From Arsukibacterium tuosuense (GTDB taxonomy: Bacteria; Pseudomonadota; Gammaproteobacteria; Enterobacterales; Alteromonadaceae): a DNA stretch of 64,000 bases. A program made the position numbers and the translations under genes. Positions 19,183-28,243 of the stretch are shown here, one piece after another. Within the stretch, counting starts at the first letter, position 1. Every line of letters starts with the position of its first letter. The stretch covers positions 620,001 to 684,000 of the forward strand of contig NZ_OBEB01000001.1 of the NCBI RefSeq assembly GCF_900215315.1. The letters run 5' to 3'. The notes beneath the pieces were generated by a model. The model was not told where the DNA came from. It was given only the letters and a program-made list of their open reading frames with translations, and did no database searches.

Positions 19183-19818
19183 ATGGCTATTACCCCAAGT
19201 ACAGCCCCTGCTGCCAGCAATGCTGGTAAAAACATTGAAAACAAAAATGTTGAGAACAAGAATACCGGCAGCAAAGGCATTGCTGATGACGCCGGCACTG
19301 CCCGTCAGGCCCAGAATGTAGCAATATTAAAAGCCAACGAGCGAGTCTCACTCAGCAGCAATAACGACTCGCTTAGTTTGCTGTATAAAACAGCATTGGA
19401 AGGCATTAATGCTGAGCTTGAGCCGGTATTTGGTGAAAACGCCGCCCAGAAAATCTATGACTCCGGCATTGATACCTCACCAGAGGCCACTGCCGAGCGC
19501 ATTGTTGCATTTGCTACCAGCTTTTATAGCCGCTATAAAGAGCTGAATCCGGACCGTTCAGAGCAGGAGCAACTGGACAGCTTTTTAGAAGTCATTGGCG
19601 GCGGTATCGAAAAAGGCTTTGCTGATGCCAAAGATATTCTGAAAGGCTTAAAGGTTTATGAAGGTGAAGTGGCTGAGGGGGTCGACCAGACCTACGCCAA
19701 AGTGATGGCGGGCCTGGACAACTTCCGGCAGAAAATGCTGGAACTGGCTGAGCAGGCAGCGGAGTCTAGCCCTGACTTGCCAGACGACACTGCTGAGCCA
19801 GACAACCCTACCCGCTAA
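19183..19818 (+). CDS. Hypothetical protein, DUF5610-like
   Basis: This soluble 211-residue protein has no signal peptide. Residues 1-45 are low-complexity (Ala/Asn/Lys-rich with repeated ENKN). The folded part (about 60-190) is helical and includes YDSGIDTSPEATAERIVAFATSFYSRYKE and FLEVIGGGIEKGFADAKDILKGL, which I recognise as resembling the DUF5610 family of gammaproteobacteria. Function is unknown. AGAGGT precedes the ATG. It sits between a peptide transporter and a CBS transporter with no obvious functional link. Confidence 0.72.
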   Translation: MAITPSTAPAASNAGKNIENKNVENKNTGSKGIADDAGTARQAQNVAILKANERVSLSSNNDSLSLLYKTALEGINAELEPVFGENAAQKIYDSGIDTSPEATAERIVAFATSFYSRYKELNPDRSEQEQLDSFLEVIGGGIEKGFADAKDILKGLKVYEGEVAEGVDQTYAKVMAGLDNFRQKMLELAEQAAESSPDLPDDTAEPDNPTR

Positions 19819-19840
19819 TCAGCAGCCCGGACTAACTACC

Positions 19841-21136
19841 TTAGTTTTCCGGGTTATCAATCCGGGTTACCAGCAACTGGTCGATTTTATAGCTGTCGAT
19901 ATCGACCACTTCAAATTTGTAGCCGCCATGCAACACAAAGTCTGTGCGCTTGGGAATTTTGCGCAGGGTAAACATCATAAAACCGGCAATGGTTTCGTAG
20001 TTTTCCGGATTCGGAAAGCTGTCGATATCCAATACCCGCATCACATCGGCCAGCGGGGTTAAACCTTCCACCAGCCAGGAGTTGGCATCACGTTTTACTA
20101 TCTGTTCTTCTTCTGAACTGACCAGCTCGCCCATCACGATACTCATCACATCTTTTAAGGTAATAATCCCGACCACCAGGGCATATTCGTTCATAATAAT
20201 CGCAAAATCGACCCCGGTAGATTTAAAGTGTTCCAGTGCCTCATATAACGACAAGGTATCAGGGATGATTAGCGGCGAGCGGACTATACCCTCTTTTTTC
20301 AACGAAATAGGCTGGTCATGCAGCACCTGCATTAAAATATCCCGGGTATCGACATAGCCTACGACCCGATCCAGTACTTCATCACAAACAATAAACTTAG
20401 CATGCGGGTGTTCGGCAATTTTTGCTTTTATATTGTCCTGCGACTCGTTATTGGTAAAAAAAATCAGGCTTTCCCGGGCGGTCATCGCTGACGTCACCGT
20501 GCGCGATTCCATATCAAACACATTTTCCAGCAACTGATGTTCATGTTGCTGCAGCACCCCGGCCTGGGCGCCTGCATCCATCATCGCCATAATATCATCG
20601 GGTGTAATATCGTCCTTACGCATGGTCGGCACATTAAACAAGCTGAAGAACAAATTGGCCAGGCCATTAAATAGCCAGACAAAAGGTTTAAGCAGTAAAA
20701 TCAACAGCAGCATGGGCTGGACGATTTTCACTGCGATTTTTTCCGGCGCAATCATCGCCAGCCGCTTCGGCATTAAGTCGGCAAATAAAATAAACAATGA
20801 CGTGACAAAGAATACCGATAAACCAAAAGCGGCTGCCGGCACCCAGCTGGCATCAGCAAAAATGGCCAGCAGTGATAAGAAGTAAGGGGTAAACGCAGAC
20901 TCACCGAGAATACCACCGAGAATCGCTACCGCGTTTAAGCCAATTTGCACCACGGTAAAGAAATTACCCGGGTGCTCCTGCAGCATCAGTACTTTTTCAG
21001 CGCTGACATCGCCCTGTGTCGCCATTAAGCGTAAGCGCATTTTACGCGATGCGGCCAGGGCTATTTCAGATACTGAAAAAAATGAACTGGCAGCCACCAG
21101 CAGCAACATTATAAACAGATATTCCAGGGTACTCAT
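19841..21136 (-). CDS. CNNM/CorC (HlyC/CorC) family transporter: DUF21, CBS pair and CorC domain
   Basis: About 431 residues: a DUF21 membrane domain with four helices (residues 1-180), a CBS pair (about 200-330), and a C-terminal CorC/HlyC domain (WLVEGLTPLADVMRVLDI, then ETIAGFMMFTLRKIPKRTDFV). The family acts in Mg2+ and other divalent cation efflux or tolerance. I start at the ATG at 21136, which has GGAAG upstream and begins just before the first helix; the open frame extends 17 codons further. It is divergent from a diguanylate cyclase gene. Confidence 0.9.
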   Translation of the reverse strand: MSTLEYLFIMLLLVAASSFFSVSEIALAASRKMRLRLMATQGDVSAEKVLMLQEHPGNFFTVVQIGLNAVAILGGILGESAFTPYFLSLLAIFADASWVPAAAFGLSVFFVTSLFILFADLMPKRLAMIAPEKIAVKIVQPMLLLILLLKPFVWLFNGLANLFFSLFNVPTMRKDDITPDDIMAMMDAGAQAGVLQQHEHQLLENVFDMESRTVTSAMTARESLIFFTNNESQDNIKAKIAEHPHAKFIVCDEVLDRVVGYVDTRDILMQVLHDQPISLKKEGIVRSPLIIPDTLSLYEALEHFKSTGVDFAIIMNEYALVVGIITLKDVMSIVMGELVSSEEEQIVKRDANSWLVEGLTPLADVMRVLDIDSFPNPENYETIAGFMMFTLRKIPKRTDFVLHGGYKFEVVDIDSYKIDQLLVTRIDNPEN

Positions 21137-21334
21137 AACGCTTCCAGAAAACTTACGGCAAACCATTTTGCCAGTCTTAAACAACACGGTTGTTATTATA
21201 GCTTTAATCAGCTGCTAATAACCCTAAGCAACTGAAAATATTCAGACAGAAGCGGTCACTATGTCGCATTGTTTGCTGTAATTGCTGATAAAATACGCTA
21301 TCTTCAACTAACTAATTTCACTTGGGACCGGCAT

Positions 21335-23428
21335 ATGTTTTTCAACTCAACGTTAAGCCCCCTGCCGTTTCCCCGCCTGCTGGCTGTACTTGCTCTGATG
21401 CTGAGTCTGAGCCTCTGCCCCGTTAGCGCGCAACAACAAACCACTGAACAGGTTTTAGAGCAGCAGCTGGACCAATATCTGCTGTTATTGCGTGATGACG
21501 TAGCCGCAGCTGACCTGTTTTTGCAGGAGGTATTCAATCGTTATTACCTGGAAGCACAAACTGATTTCCCACTGACCAGCAGAGTGCGGCTGATGTCATA
21601 CCAGGCCACTGCTTTGCTGTACCAGCAACAGCAGCTGCAAGCCGATGCTTTACTTACTGAATTACTGGCTTTAACCGCACAAACCGATAGCGCTGATGCG
21701 TTAAGTGAGATTTACGCCACCGAAATTGAATTTATCTTTTATCAACGCGAGTTATCAGCTGCAGTGCTGAAAGCCGACAGGCTGGAACTGGTTGTTGAAC
21801 ATGCGCTTATCCCCAGAGTACGGTATTACGTTCATAATTTACTCGGGGAACTGTTTAAAGCCGATAACCAGTATGAACGTGCTTTGCAACATTTAACCCG
21901 GGCGCTTGACGCCGTTATTGCCACTGATGACCAGTTTACCCTGCGCCGTCGTTTCTATTTAAATTTCAGTATTGCTCATGTCTATGCCGATCTTAAAAAA
22001 TGGCCTGAAACCAAAAGCCTGGCTGAAGAACTGATTGCCGATGCTAAGAAATACCAGTTCGAAAAAGAACTGCCGCCGTTGTATTTACTGCTGGGGTTTG
22101 TCGTTGCTGAGCAGCAGGATCTGGAAAGTGCGGTTGCCATCAATAAACTGGGTATTGCTGCGGCGAAAACGGCTGCCAACTCCAGTATTGAACTGACCTT
22201 CGAGAATAACCTGGGGTCAATTTACATTGACCAGAAAAAATACACCGAAGCCAAAGCAGTATTGCAGGAAGCTGCTGCCCGGGCTAAAGCGCTGGACGAT
22301 GATTATAACGGCCAGATTATGGAATATAACCTTGGCTATATCGAGGTAATGGAAGGCCAGCATAGCGCTGGCCTGGACCGGATGTTAACGGCGCTGGCGT
22401 ACTTTAAGAACAACGATACCAAAGCGCATTATGAACCCTTACTGGAAGCCCTGGCTGAAGCCTATGCAGAGGCGGGGGAATATCAGCAACAGGCCGAGAC
22501 CTTGCAACAACAGCTGGCCTTACGGGCAGAGATTTTGACGGCTGAACGGGAAAAAAGTGTTGCTGAATTGCAAAACCGTTATGATACTAAGGCAAAAAGT
22601 CAGCTGATCACCATTTTAGAGCAGGAGAACAACTTAAAAGCCCAGCTATTGGATAACCAGAAATTACAGCAACAACTAACCGCTTTGTTCGCTCTGGTAC
22701 TTATTTTTGCCGCCATCCTGCTGTATCAGCTATATCGCAAAGTACGGCAGTCGAACCGAAAATTACGCGAAGCCAACAAAAAACTGGAGTACCAGTCATT
22801 ACGAGACCCGTTGACCGGCCTGTTTAATCGCCGGGCGTTGCAGGAGCATATGCAGCGGCGCAGCAAGTTTGGCCGGCGCCAGCGTGATAACATTGCGCAT
22901 GCCAATGGGTTTTTACTGCTGGATATCGACTATTTTAAAAAAATTAACGACAGTCACGGTCATGCCGCTGGTGATGAAGTGCTGCAACAACTCAGTGCCC
23001 GCCTGACCAAAGTTTGCCGGGAGGAAGATCTTGTGATCCGCTGGGGCGGCGAAGAGTTTCTGCTTTATCTGGACAACATTGTACCCGAGCAAGTGGCCGG
23101 CTTTTGTCAGCGCATTCTTGAAGTTATTGCCAGTGAGCCAGTGCTGGCTGAAGACAAAATGATCCCGGTTAGTGCCAGTGGTGGTTTTATTCATTTACCT
23201 TTTGCCGGCATTGACGAAACCGAACTTAACTGGGAGCGGGCCCTGCAAATCGCCGATATGGCGCTGTACTTAAGTAAAGTTAATGGTCGCAACCAGGTAT
23301 ACGCCATAACCGGCTTGCGCTGTGACTACGAAGCCGCCCGCCAGCCACTGACCGATGATTTACAAGGGGCAATTCGTCAGAATATGGTTGATTATATTAC
23401 AATTAAAGGCCCTGCCCTACCCAGATAG
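21335..23428 (+). CDS. Diguanylate cyclase with periplasmic TPR sensor region
   Basis: About 697 residues: a signal/anchor segment (LLAVLALMLSLSLCPVSA), a long helical periplasmic TPR-like region (to about residue 430), a coiled coil, a transmembrane helix (LTALFALVLIFAAILLYQLY), a second coiled coil and a C-terminal GGDEF domain. The active-site signature is RWGGEEF, so catalysis is expected, and REED five residues upstream is an intact RxxD inhibitory site. It would make cyclic-di-GMP under control of an unknown periplasmic signal. The open frame begins at a TTG 66 bases upstream; I prefer the ATG at 21335, which starts just before the signal segment. Confidence 0.9.
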   Translation: MFFNSTLSPLPFPRLLAVLALMLSLSLCPVSAQQQTTEQVLEQQLDQYLLLLRDDVAAADLFLQEVFNRYYLEAQTDFPLTSRVRLMSYQATALLYQQQQLQADALLTELLALTAQTDSADALSEIYATEIEFIFYQRELSAAVLKADRLELVVEHALIPRVRYYVHNLLGELFKADNQYERALQHLTRALDAVIATDDQFTLRRRFYLNFSIAHVYADLKKWPETKSLAEELIADAKKYQFEKELPPLYLLLGFVVAEQQDLESAVAINKLGIAAAKTAANSSIELTFENNLGSIYIDQKKYTEAKAVLQEAAARAKALDDDYNGQIMEYNLGYIEVMEGQHSAGLDRMLTALAYFKNNDTKAHYEPLLEALAEAYAEAGEYQQQAETLQQQLALRAEILTAEREKSVAELQNRYDTKAKSQLITILEQENNLKAQLLDNQKLQQQLTALFALVLIFAAILLYQLYRKVRQSNRKLREANKKLEYQSLRDPLTGLFNRRALQEHMQRRSKFGRRQRDNIAHANGFLLLDIDYFKKINDSHGHAAGDEVLQQLSARLTKVCREEDLVIRWGGEEFLLYLDNIVPEQVAGFCQRILEVIASEPVLAEDKMIPVSASGGFIHLPFAGIDETELNWERALQIADMALYLSKVNGRNQVYAITGLRCDYEAARQPLTDDLQGAIRQNMVDYITIKGPALPR

Positions 23429-23462
23429 CCGCATCAGCCTAATCTGCCAGCGTCTGGATTAT

Positions 23463-25001
23463 TCACCAGAATGCACTTGCCACCACCAACAGCACGACAA
23501 TTAACAGCGCACTGGCGCCGACCACATTATCGGGCGCCAGCCGGTTTAACGCGCGTTCAACCGGCCGCCAGTTTAACTGCAATTGCGCCATCTGCCATTG
23601 CTGCTGAGGCTGATATAAGCGCTTCAGCCACAACGACCATAACAGTACACTACTGTTGCGGTCGTAATAATGCGGTGGCAGCTGCCATTGCTGCCAGCGC
23701 ACCAGCGCAACCAGCAGCAGTGCCAGTACCAGCGGCCAGCACAAGGTCCAGATTGTCGGCCAGGCCAGCGTTGTTAAACTTAGCTGCAGCAGCGGCTGCC
23801 ATTGCCACGGTAACCAGATTAACACCAGGATCAGTAACAATACGCACGCCCCCTGCCAGTGCATGGCGAAATCGGGCCTGCCGGTGCCCGGGCCAAGCCG
23901 TCGCTGTTGCTGGCGCAACATGGCAGCCAGATGCAAAAACAACAACGCAGTTAACAGGGCACCCAGGCTTAACAAGCCCGCCAGCATGCCGCTATCCAGC
24001 CAGCCGGGCAGGGTCGTGGTACTGAACAAGCCTTTTAAAGCAGTTTTAATTGCTGCGCCGCCGCTTAACGGTATCGCCATTAACGCCAGTGCCGGCAGCC
24101 AGAATAGTAACTGCCAGTAAGCGGGCAGCCGTTGTCTGGCATTTATGCCGGAAAATAAGAACAATGCCCCTTTGGCAACGGCATGATGGGCAGCATAGGC
24201 CATCAGCACCGGTAACACAGCTGCTGCATTGTCAGTCCAGGCCAGTGCTACCAGAATAACGACATAGCCGACCTGACTGACCGAGGAATAGGCCAGGATA
24301 ACTTTCGGCTGACGATACAGCAGACTGGCCAGCACGCCAAAGCCGGCGGAGAAAAACCCCAGGCATATCATATAAGGCACCCAGAGTTGGAGCTGCGGAT
24401 CACCGCCAGGCAAAAACAGCACTAACCCCAGCACACCGGCTTTAATCATTGCCCCGGACAGTACAGCGCTGGCAGGGGCCGGCGCTGCGGGGTGCGCTTG
24501 CGGTAACCAGATGTGTAAGGGCCAGAAGCCGGCTTTTAAACCAAGGCCGGCAATAGTCAGCAGAATCGTCAGATGATCCAGCGGCACCTGCTGCCAGCTC
24601 TGCCAGTCATACTGGCCATCGGCGGCACTGGCCCGCAGGATCAGCGCCGCAAACAATAATAACTCACCCATTACCGCCAGCTGCAGATACAAGCGGCCCG
24701 CGCGGCGCGCTGATTTATCGCCACTGTGCACCACCAAACCATAAGCTGATAAGCTCATAACGCTAAAGCCGATATAAAAGCTGATGGCATCAAGTGCAGC
24801 AATTAACAACATATTGCCGGCAAAGCTCAACCCAAAAAACAACCAGTAACGGCCTTTCTGCGGTGTTTTCGCCATAAATGACAGGCTGAATACGGCGGCA
24901 ACCAACCATAGTCCTGAACTGAAGTACCACCAAAGCTGCTGTAGCTCAGTCACCAGACCCAGCCCGGCTCCCGGCCACAGCCAGGCAGATAAATCAATCA
25001 T
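23463..25001 (-). CDS. Mrp-complex NuoL/M/N-type subunit (third MrpD-like protein)
   Basis: A proton-conducting membrane transporter of about 512 residues and the last gene of the Mrp operon. It keeps the TM7-8 motif GLKAGFWPLHIWLPQAHPAAPAPASAVLSGAMIKAG, including both lysines. The TM5 motif, however, reads FYIGFSVMSLSAYGLV, where the usual F-E-V/L-M has Ser in place of Glu (about residue 80). That glutamate is needed for proton transfer in related MrpA/MrpD/NuoM subunits. The ATG at 25001 has GGAG upstream and overlaps the preceding gene by 8 bases; the open frame opens at a TTG 18 bases earlier. It may be a structural or modified-channel subunit. Confidence 0.85.
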   Translation of the reverse strand: MIDLSAWLWPGAGLGLVTELQQLWWYFSSGLWLVAAVFSLSFMAKTPQKGRYWLFFGLSFAGNMLLIAALDAISFYIGFSVMSLSAYGLVVHSGDKSARRAGRLYLQLAVMGELLLFAALILRASAADGQYDWQSWQQVPLDHLTILLTIAGLGLKAGFWPLHIWLPQAHPAAPAPASAVLSGAMIKAGVLGLVLFLPGGDPQLQLWVPYMICLGFFSAGFGVLASLLYRQPKVILAYSSVSQVGYVVILVALAWTDNAAAVLPVLMAYAAHHAVAKGALFLFSGINARQRLPAYWQLLFWLPALALMAIPLSGGAAIKTALKGLFSTTTLPGWLDSGMLAGLLSLGALLTALLFLHLAAMLRQQQRRLGPGTGRPDFAMHWQGACVLLLILVLIWLPWQWQPLLQLSLTTLAWPTIWTLCWPLVLALLLVALVRWQQWQLPPHYYDRNSSVLLWSLWLKRLYQPQQQWQMAQLQLNWRPVERALNRLAPDNVVGASALLIVVLLVVASAFW

Positions 25002-26502
25002 AACTGAACTCCCGCTCAACGATCAGCTGGGTCCAGCTGAGCGGACTGACGCCGGTACTGGCAAACACCCCCATCAGAATAATTAATACCGCAGTAAACA
25101 GCATGGGTAACAGTAACATCCAGTGGGTTTCCAGGGTTGCTGACAGCCGCTGCTCTTTTGGCCAGTTACCACCCTGGGGTAAGAACCATAAACGATAAAC
25201 AATGGGCAGAAAGTAAGCGGCGTTTAATAAGCCTGAAAATACAAATACCAGTAGCATCAGGCTATTGTCGGTTGCTACAGCGCCAAGCCCCAAATACCAT
25301 TTACTGATAAAACCAGCAGTCGGCGGAATACCAATCATCCCCAGCGCCGCTACGGTAAACGCAACAGAGGTCAGTGGCATACGCCGGCCTGCACCATTTA
25401 ATTCGTTGATTTTATGCACACCCAGAGTTTCCGCGTAATTGCCGGCACAGAAAAACAGGGTAATTTTCATCACGCCCTGGTGTACCAGATGCACCAGCCC
25501 CCCCACAGCGGCCAGCGGCCCCAGCATTGCCACGCCAACGGTAATATAGGAGACCTGACTGATGGTCGAATATGCCAGCCGTTTTTTGATATCCTGCTGC
25601 GCCAGCGCCCGCCAGGAACCATATAAAATAGTGGTCGCCGCTAACAACATTAATGGCTCGGCCAGTTGCAACTGCTGCATACTGTCGACGCCGAACACAT
25701 CGTATACCAGCCGGATAATGCCAAAAGCACCGGCCTTAACCACGGCCACTGCATGCAGCAAGGCACTGACCGGCGCGGGTGCCACCATGGCTTGCGGTAA
25801 CCAGCCATGCAGCGGCAATAATGCTGCTTTTACGCCCAGCCCGGCAATCATCAGGCCAAAGGCCAGCTGCAACAGCCCGGCGTGCTCGCTAACAACAGCA
25901 CTGACATAGCCACCGGGGATAAACTGCGGGCTTTGCACCAGAGAATGCAGCAAGGCGACACCGGTCAGCAGCAGTAAACCGCCGCTCAGGGTGTAGGCCA
26001 GATAGCGCCTACCCGCAGCTAATGCTTCCGGCGTGCCCCTGTGCACCACCAGCGGAAAGGTTGCCAGGGTCAATAGTTCATAAAACAGCAAAAAGCTGAC
26101 CAGATTGCCCGACAGTGCCAAGCCAACCGTAGCACTGACGCACAAACTGAAATAGCCAAAGAAACGCGAGCGAAGTGGCGAGTTCTCCAGATAACCAATG
26201 GCATAAATCGTGGTGGCGAGCCAGAGTACCGATGACAATACGACAAACAGTAGTGATAAGGCGTCACCTTGCAACACGAGTTCGGCACCGGGCAAAAACG
26301 GCACACTGAAATAAAAAACAGCGCCGGCTTTTACCGCCTGCCACATGATCAGCACCAGCACCAGCTTCACTGTCACCCCGAGCAGGTTCAGGGCTATCCG
26401 CAGTTTTACCTGTTGCTCTTTCAAGGTAAAAATAATTAAACCAGGCAACAATGAACTTAATATAATGGCCAGCGGCAAGTAGCTTAACCAGAACGGGCTC
26501 AT
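24994..26502 (-). CDS. mrpD: Mrp antiporter MrpD-type subunit (second)
   Basis: A 502-residue NuoM/N-like subunit with about 14 helices. The TM5 glutamate is present in LLFYELLTLATFPLVVH, and the TM7-8 lysines in GLGVKAALLPLHGWLPQAMVAPAPVSALLHAVAVVKAG. It would carry one proton-translocation path of the Mrp cation/proton antiporter in the inner membrane. It overlaps the upstream mrpD-like gene by 4 bases (ATGA) and the downstream one by 8, so synthesis of the three large subunits is coupled. Confidence 0.9.
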   Translation of the reverse strand: MSPFWLSYLPLAIILSSLLPGLIIFTLKEQQVKLRIALNLLGVTVKLVLVLIMWQAVKAGAVFYFSVPFLPGAELVLQGDALSLLFVVLSSVLWLATTIYAIGYLENSPLRSRFFGYFSLCVSATVGLALSGNLVSFLLFYELLTLATFPLVVHRGTPEALAAGRRYLAYTLSGGLLLLTGVALLHSLVQSPQFIPGGYVSAVVSEHAGLLQLAFGLMIAGLGVKAALLPLHGWLPQAMVAPAPVSALLHAVAVVKAGAFGIIRLVYDVFGVDSMQQLQLAEPLMLLAATTILYGSWRALAQQDIKKRLAYSTISQVSYITVGVAMLGPLAAVGGLVHLVHQGVMKITLFFCAGNYAETLGVHKINELNGAGRRMPLTSVAFTVAALGMIGIPPTAGFISKWYLGLGAVATDNSLMLLVFVFSGLLNAAYFLPIVYRLWFLPQGGNWPKEQRLSATLETHWMLLLPMLFTAVLIILMGVFASTGVSPLSWTQLIVEREFSYD

Positions 26503-27917
26503 AATGCCTCCAACCGCAACAGTAAGAGCAAAGGCTCGCTAAACAACGCCATGGCCCAAACTGCTAAGGCCGGCAGCAATGCCAGCCACTGCGGCAGTAC
26601 CTGCGGCGAAAAATCCGGCGCAACCGGATCGGCCCGGTCAAACGCTAACACCACGACCCGAAACACATAGGCAGCCGATAGCAAGGTTGCAAGCACCAGA
26701 GCCAACGGCCAGAATAGCTGCTGCTCCTGCAGCCATAAACCTTGCAACAGCGCCCATTTGGCCAGAAAGCCGCCACTGGGTGGCAAACCTATCAGGCTGC
26801 CGCCGGCAACGGCAAAGGCAAACATAGCAAGAGGCATGGTCTGGCTGGCGCCTTTTAGCGTAGTCAGCCTTTTCCCCCCCAGGGTGCCACTCATCTCACC
26901 AATTGCTAAAAAGCAGGCCGCCTTGGCCAGCGCATGGGCCAGCACAAACAGCCACAAGGCGGCGAAAATCAGCGGTTGATCAAACTTCAGCATCAGGCCA
27001 AGCGCCAGAGTGGCATAGCCCAGTTGCGCCACCGTAGAATACGCCACCAGATTTTTAGCAAAAGGCGTGCGTAGCGCCGACCAGCCACCGAACAGCAAGG
27101 CCGCCAACCCCGCACCGGCAAACAGTGGCGCCATAGCCTGTGCCTGCTCGGTACTGGCCAGCTGCAGCCAGAGCAGGCATAGAATAAACAGCGGCCCTTT
27201 GACCACCAACGCCGATAATAACGCGCTGACCGGCGCGGGAGCAGCAGCATGAGCTGCCGGCAGCCAGCCATGCAGCGGCCAGAGCGCCGCTTTTAACATT
27301 AACCCCAGACTCATCAGCAGTAAGGCGCTGTTGGTCAGCAAGTTTGGCTGCCACTGGCTGACTAAGCCCGCGATATCCAGCCGGCCATAGGCACCATACA
27401 ACAGCACCACCCCGAGCAAGTAGCAAAGCGAGCCAAACAGCGACAGCAACAGATAATTAAGGGCCGGTTTAATCGCTTTACGCCCGGACAGACTGACCAG
27501 CGCCACCGCAACCAGTGCCAACAGCTCCAGACAAACATACAGGTTAAATAAATCCCGGGATAACCACAGAGCCGTCAGACTTAGCTGCAATAGGCTACTG
27601 AGCGGCCAGAAACCCTGGCTGAGTTTATCGCGGGCGCGGGTAGCAAACGCATAAAAACCGACCAATAGCTGCAGCACAGCAGTAAGTAAAATAAGCAGGC
27701 AACTCAGGGTATCGGCCTGCCAGGCAATAGCCAAGCCAGAGGGCCAGCCAGCTAACAGCCAGTAGCGGGTGCCCTGCTCACTGACCTGCAGCAACAGCTG
27801 CAGGGCAAGAAAGCTGCAGACAGCAGCCGAAAACAGCGCCAGCAGCGGCGCTATTCTGGGCCAGAGCAACATCAGTAAGGCCGCTGCCAACGGCAGTACC
27901 AGCAGCAGTATCATCAT
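26499..27917 (-). CDS. mrpD: Mrp antiporter MrpD-type subunit (first)
   Basis: A 472-residue NuoM/N-like subunit. The key glutamate is in NLYVCLELLALVAVALVSL, and the lysines are in LMLKAALWPLHGWLPAAHAAAPAPVSALLSALVVKG. It directly follows mrpC, with which it overlaps by 4 bases. With the two later genes there are three large antiporter-like subunits and no full-length MrpA; the MrpA C-terminal module is instead fused to MrpB. I assign the complex to Mrp rather than complex I because E, F, G, B and C subunits are all present. Confidence 0.9.
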   Translation of the reverse strand: MMILLLVLPLAAALLMLLWPRIAPLLALFSAAVCSFLALQLLLQVSEQGTRYWLLAGWPSGLAIAWQADTLSCLLILLTAVLQLLVGFYAFATRARDKLSQGFWPLSSLLQLSLTALWLSRDLFNLYVCLELLALVAVALVSLSGRKAIKPALNYLLLSLFGSLCYLLGVVLLYGAYGRLDIAGLVSQWQPNLLTNSALLLMSLGLMLKAALWPLHGWLPAAHAAAPAPVSALLSALVVKGPLFILCLLWLQLASTEQAQAMAPLFAGAGLAALLFGGWSALRTPFAKNLVAYSTVAQLGYATLALGLMLKFDQPLIFAALWLFVLAHALAKAACFLAIGEMSGTLGGKRLTTLKGASQTMPLAMFAFAVAGGSLIGLPPSGGFLAKWALLQGLWLQEQQLFWPLALVLATLLSAAYVFRVVVLAFDRADPVAPDFSPQVLPQWLALLPALAVWAMALFSEPLLLLLRLEAL

Positions 27918-28243
27918 GGCCCTGGCTCCTCCGGCCTGTCAGCCGTTGTCTTACCGAGCCGGGCCAGCAGGGCCAGGGCAAATGCCGTAGCACTTACCGC
28001 CACCACCAGGCCGGTAAGCACCAAAGCGTGCAGCACCGGATCAGCCAACGTACTTACAGCGTCGGGCCCGGCGCTGCGATAAGCCAGCACCACCATCAAC
28101 ATAAAGATGCCGGCACTGATAATATTCAGCGCCACAATCCGGCGCAGCGGTTCAGGGCCAACGATAAAACCGTAAACGCCAATCGCCACCAGCGTCGCCG
28201 CGGTAGCCAAAAACAAGTTGAGCGAGCTGCTGAACTCAACCAT
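27914..28243 (-). CDS. mrpC: Mrp antiporter subunit C (NuoK-like)
   Basis: A small three-helix protein of about 109 residues. VAIGVYGFIVGPEPLRRIVALNIISAGIFMLMVVLAYR followed by DPVLHALVLTGLVVAVSATAFALALLARL is the MnhC/MrpC signature, homologous to NuoK. I take the ATG at 28243, which has GAGG six bases before it and overlaps the preceding gene by 8 bases; an ATG at 28258 would add five residues. The tail after the last helix is Pro/Glu-rich. Confidence 0.9.
   Translation of the reverse strand: MVEFSSSLNLFLATAATLVAIGVYGFIVGPEPLRRIVALNIISAGIFMLMVVLAYRSAGPDAVSTLADPVLHALVLTGLVVAVSATAFALALLARLGKTTADRPEEPGP

Noticed and set aside
23471-24259. Long plus-strand frames opposite the Mrp genes
   Set aside because: Low-complexity Ala/Pro/Thr-rich or fragmentary shadows of the GC-rich coding strand; no start signals or families.
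23463-27917. Complex I (nuoL/M/N) or hydrogenase-4 membrane genes
   Set aside because: The neighbouring genes encode Mrp E, F, G, B and C subunits, and no quinone-site or hydrogenase subunits are present.
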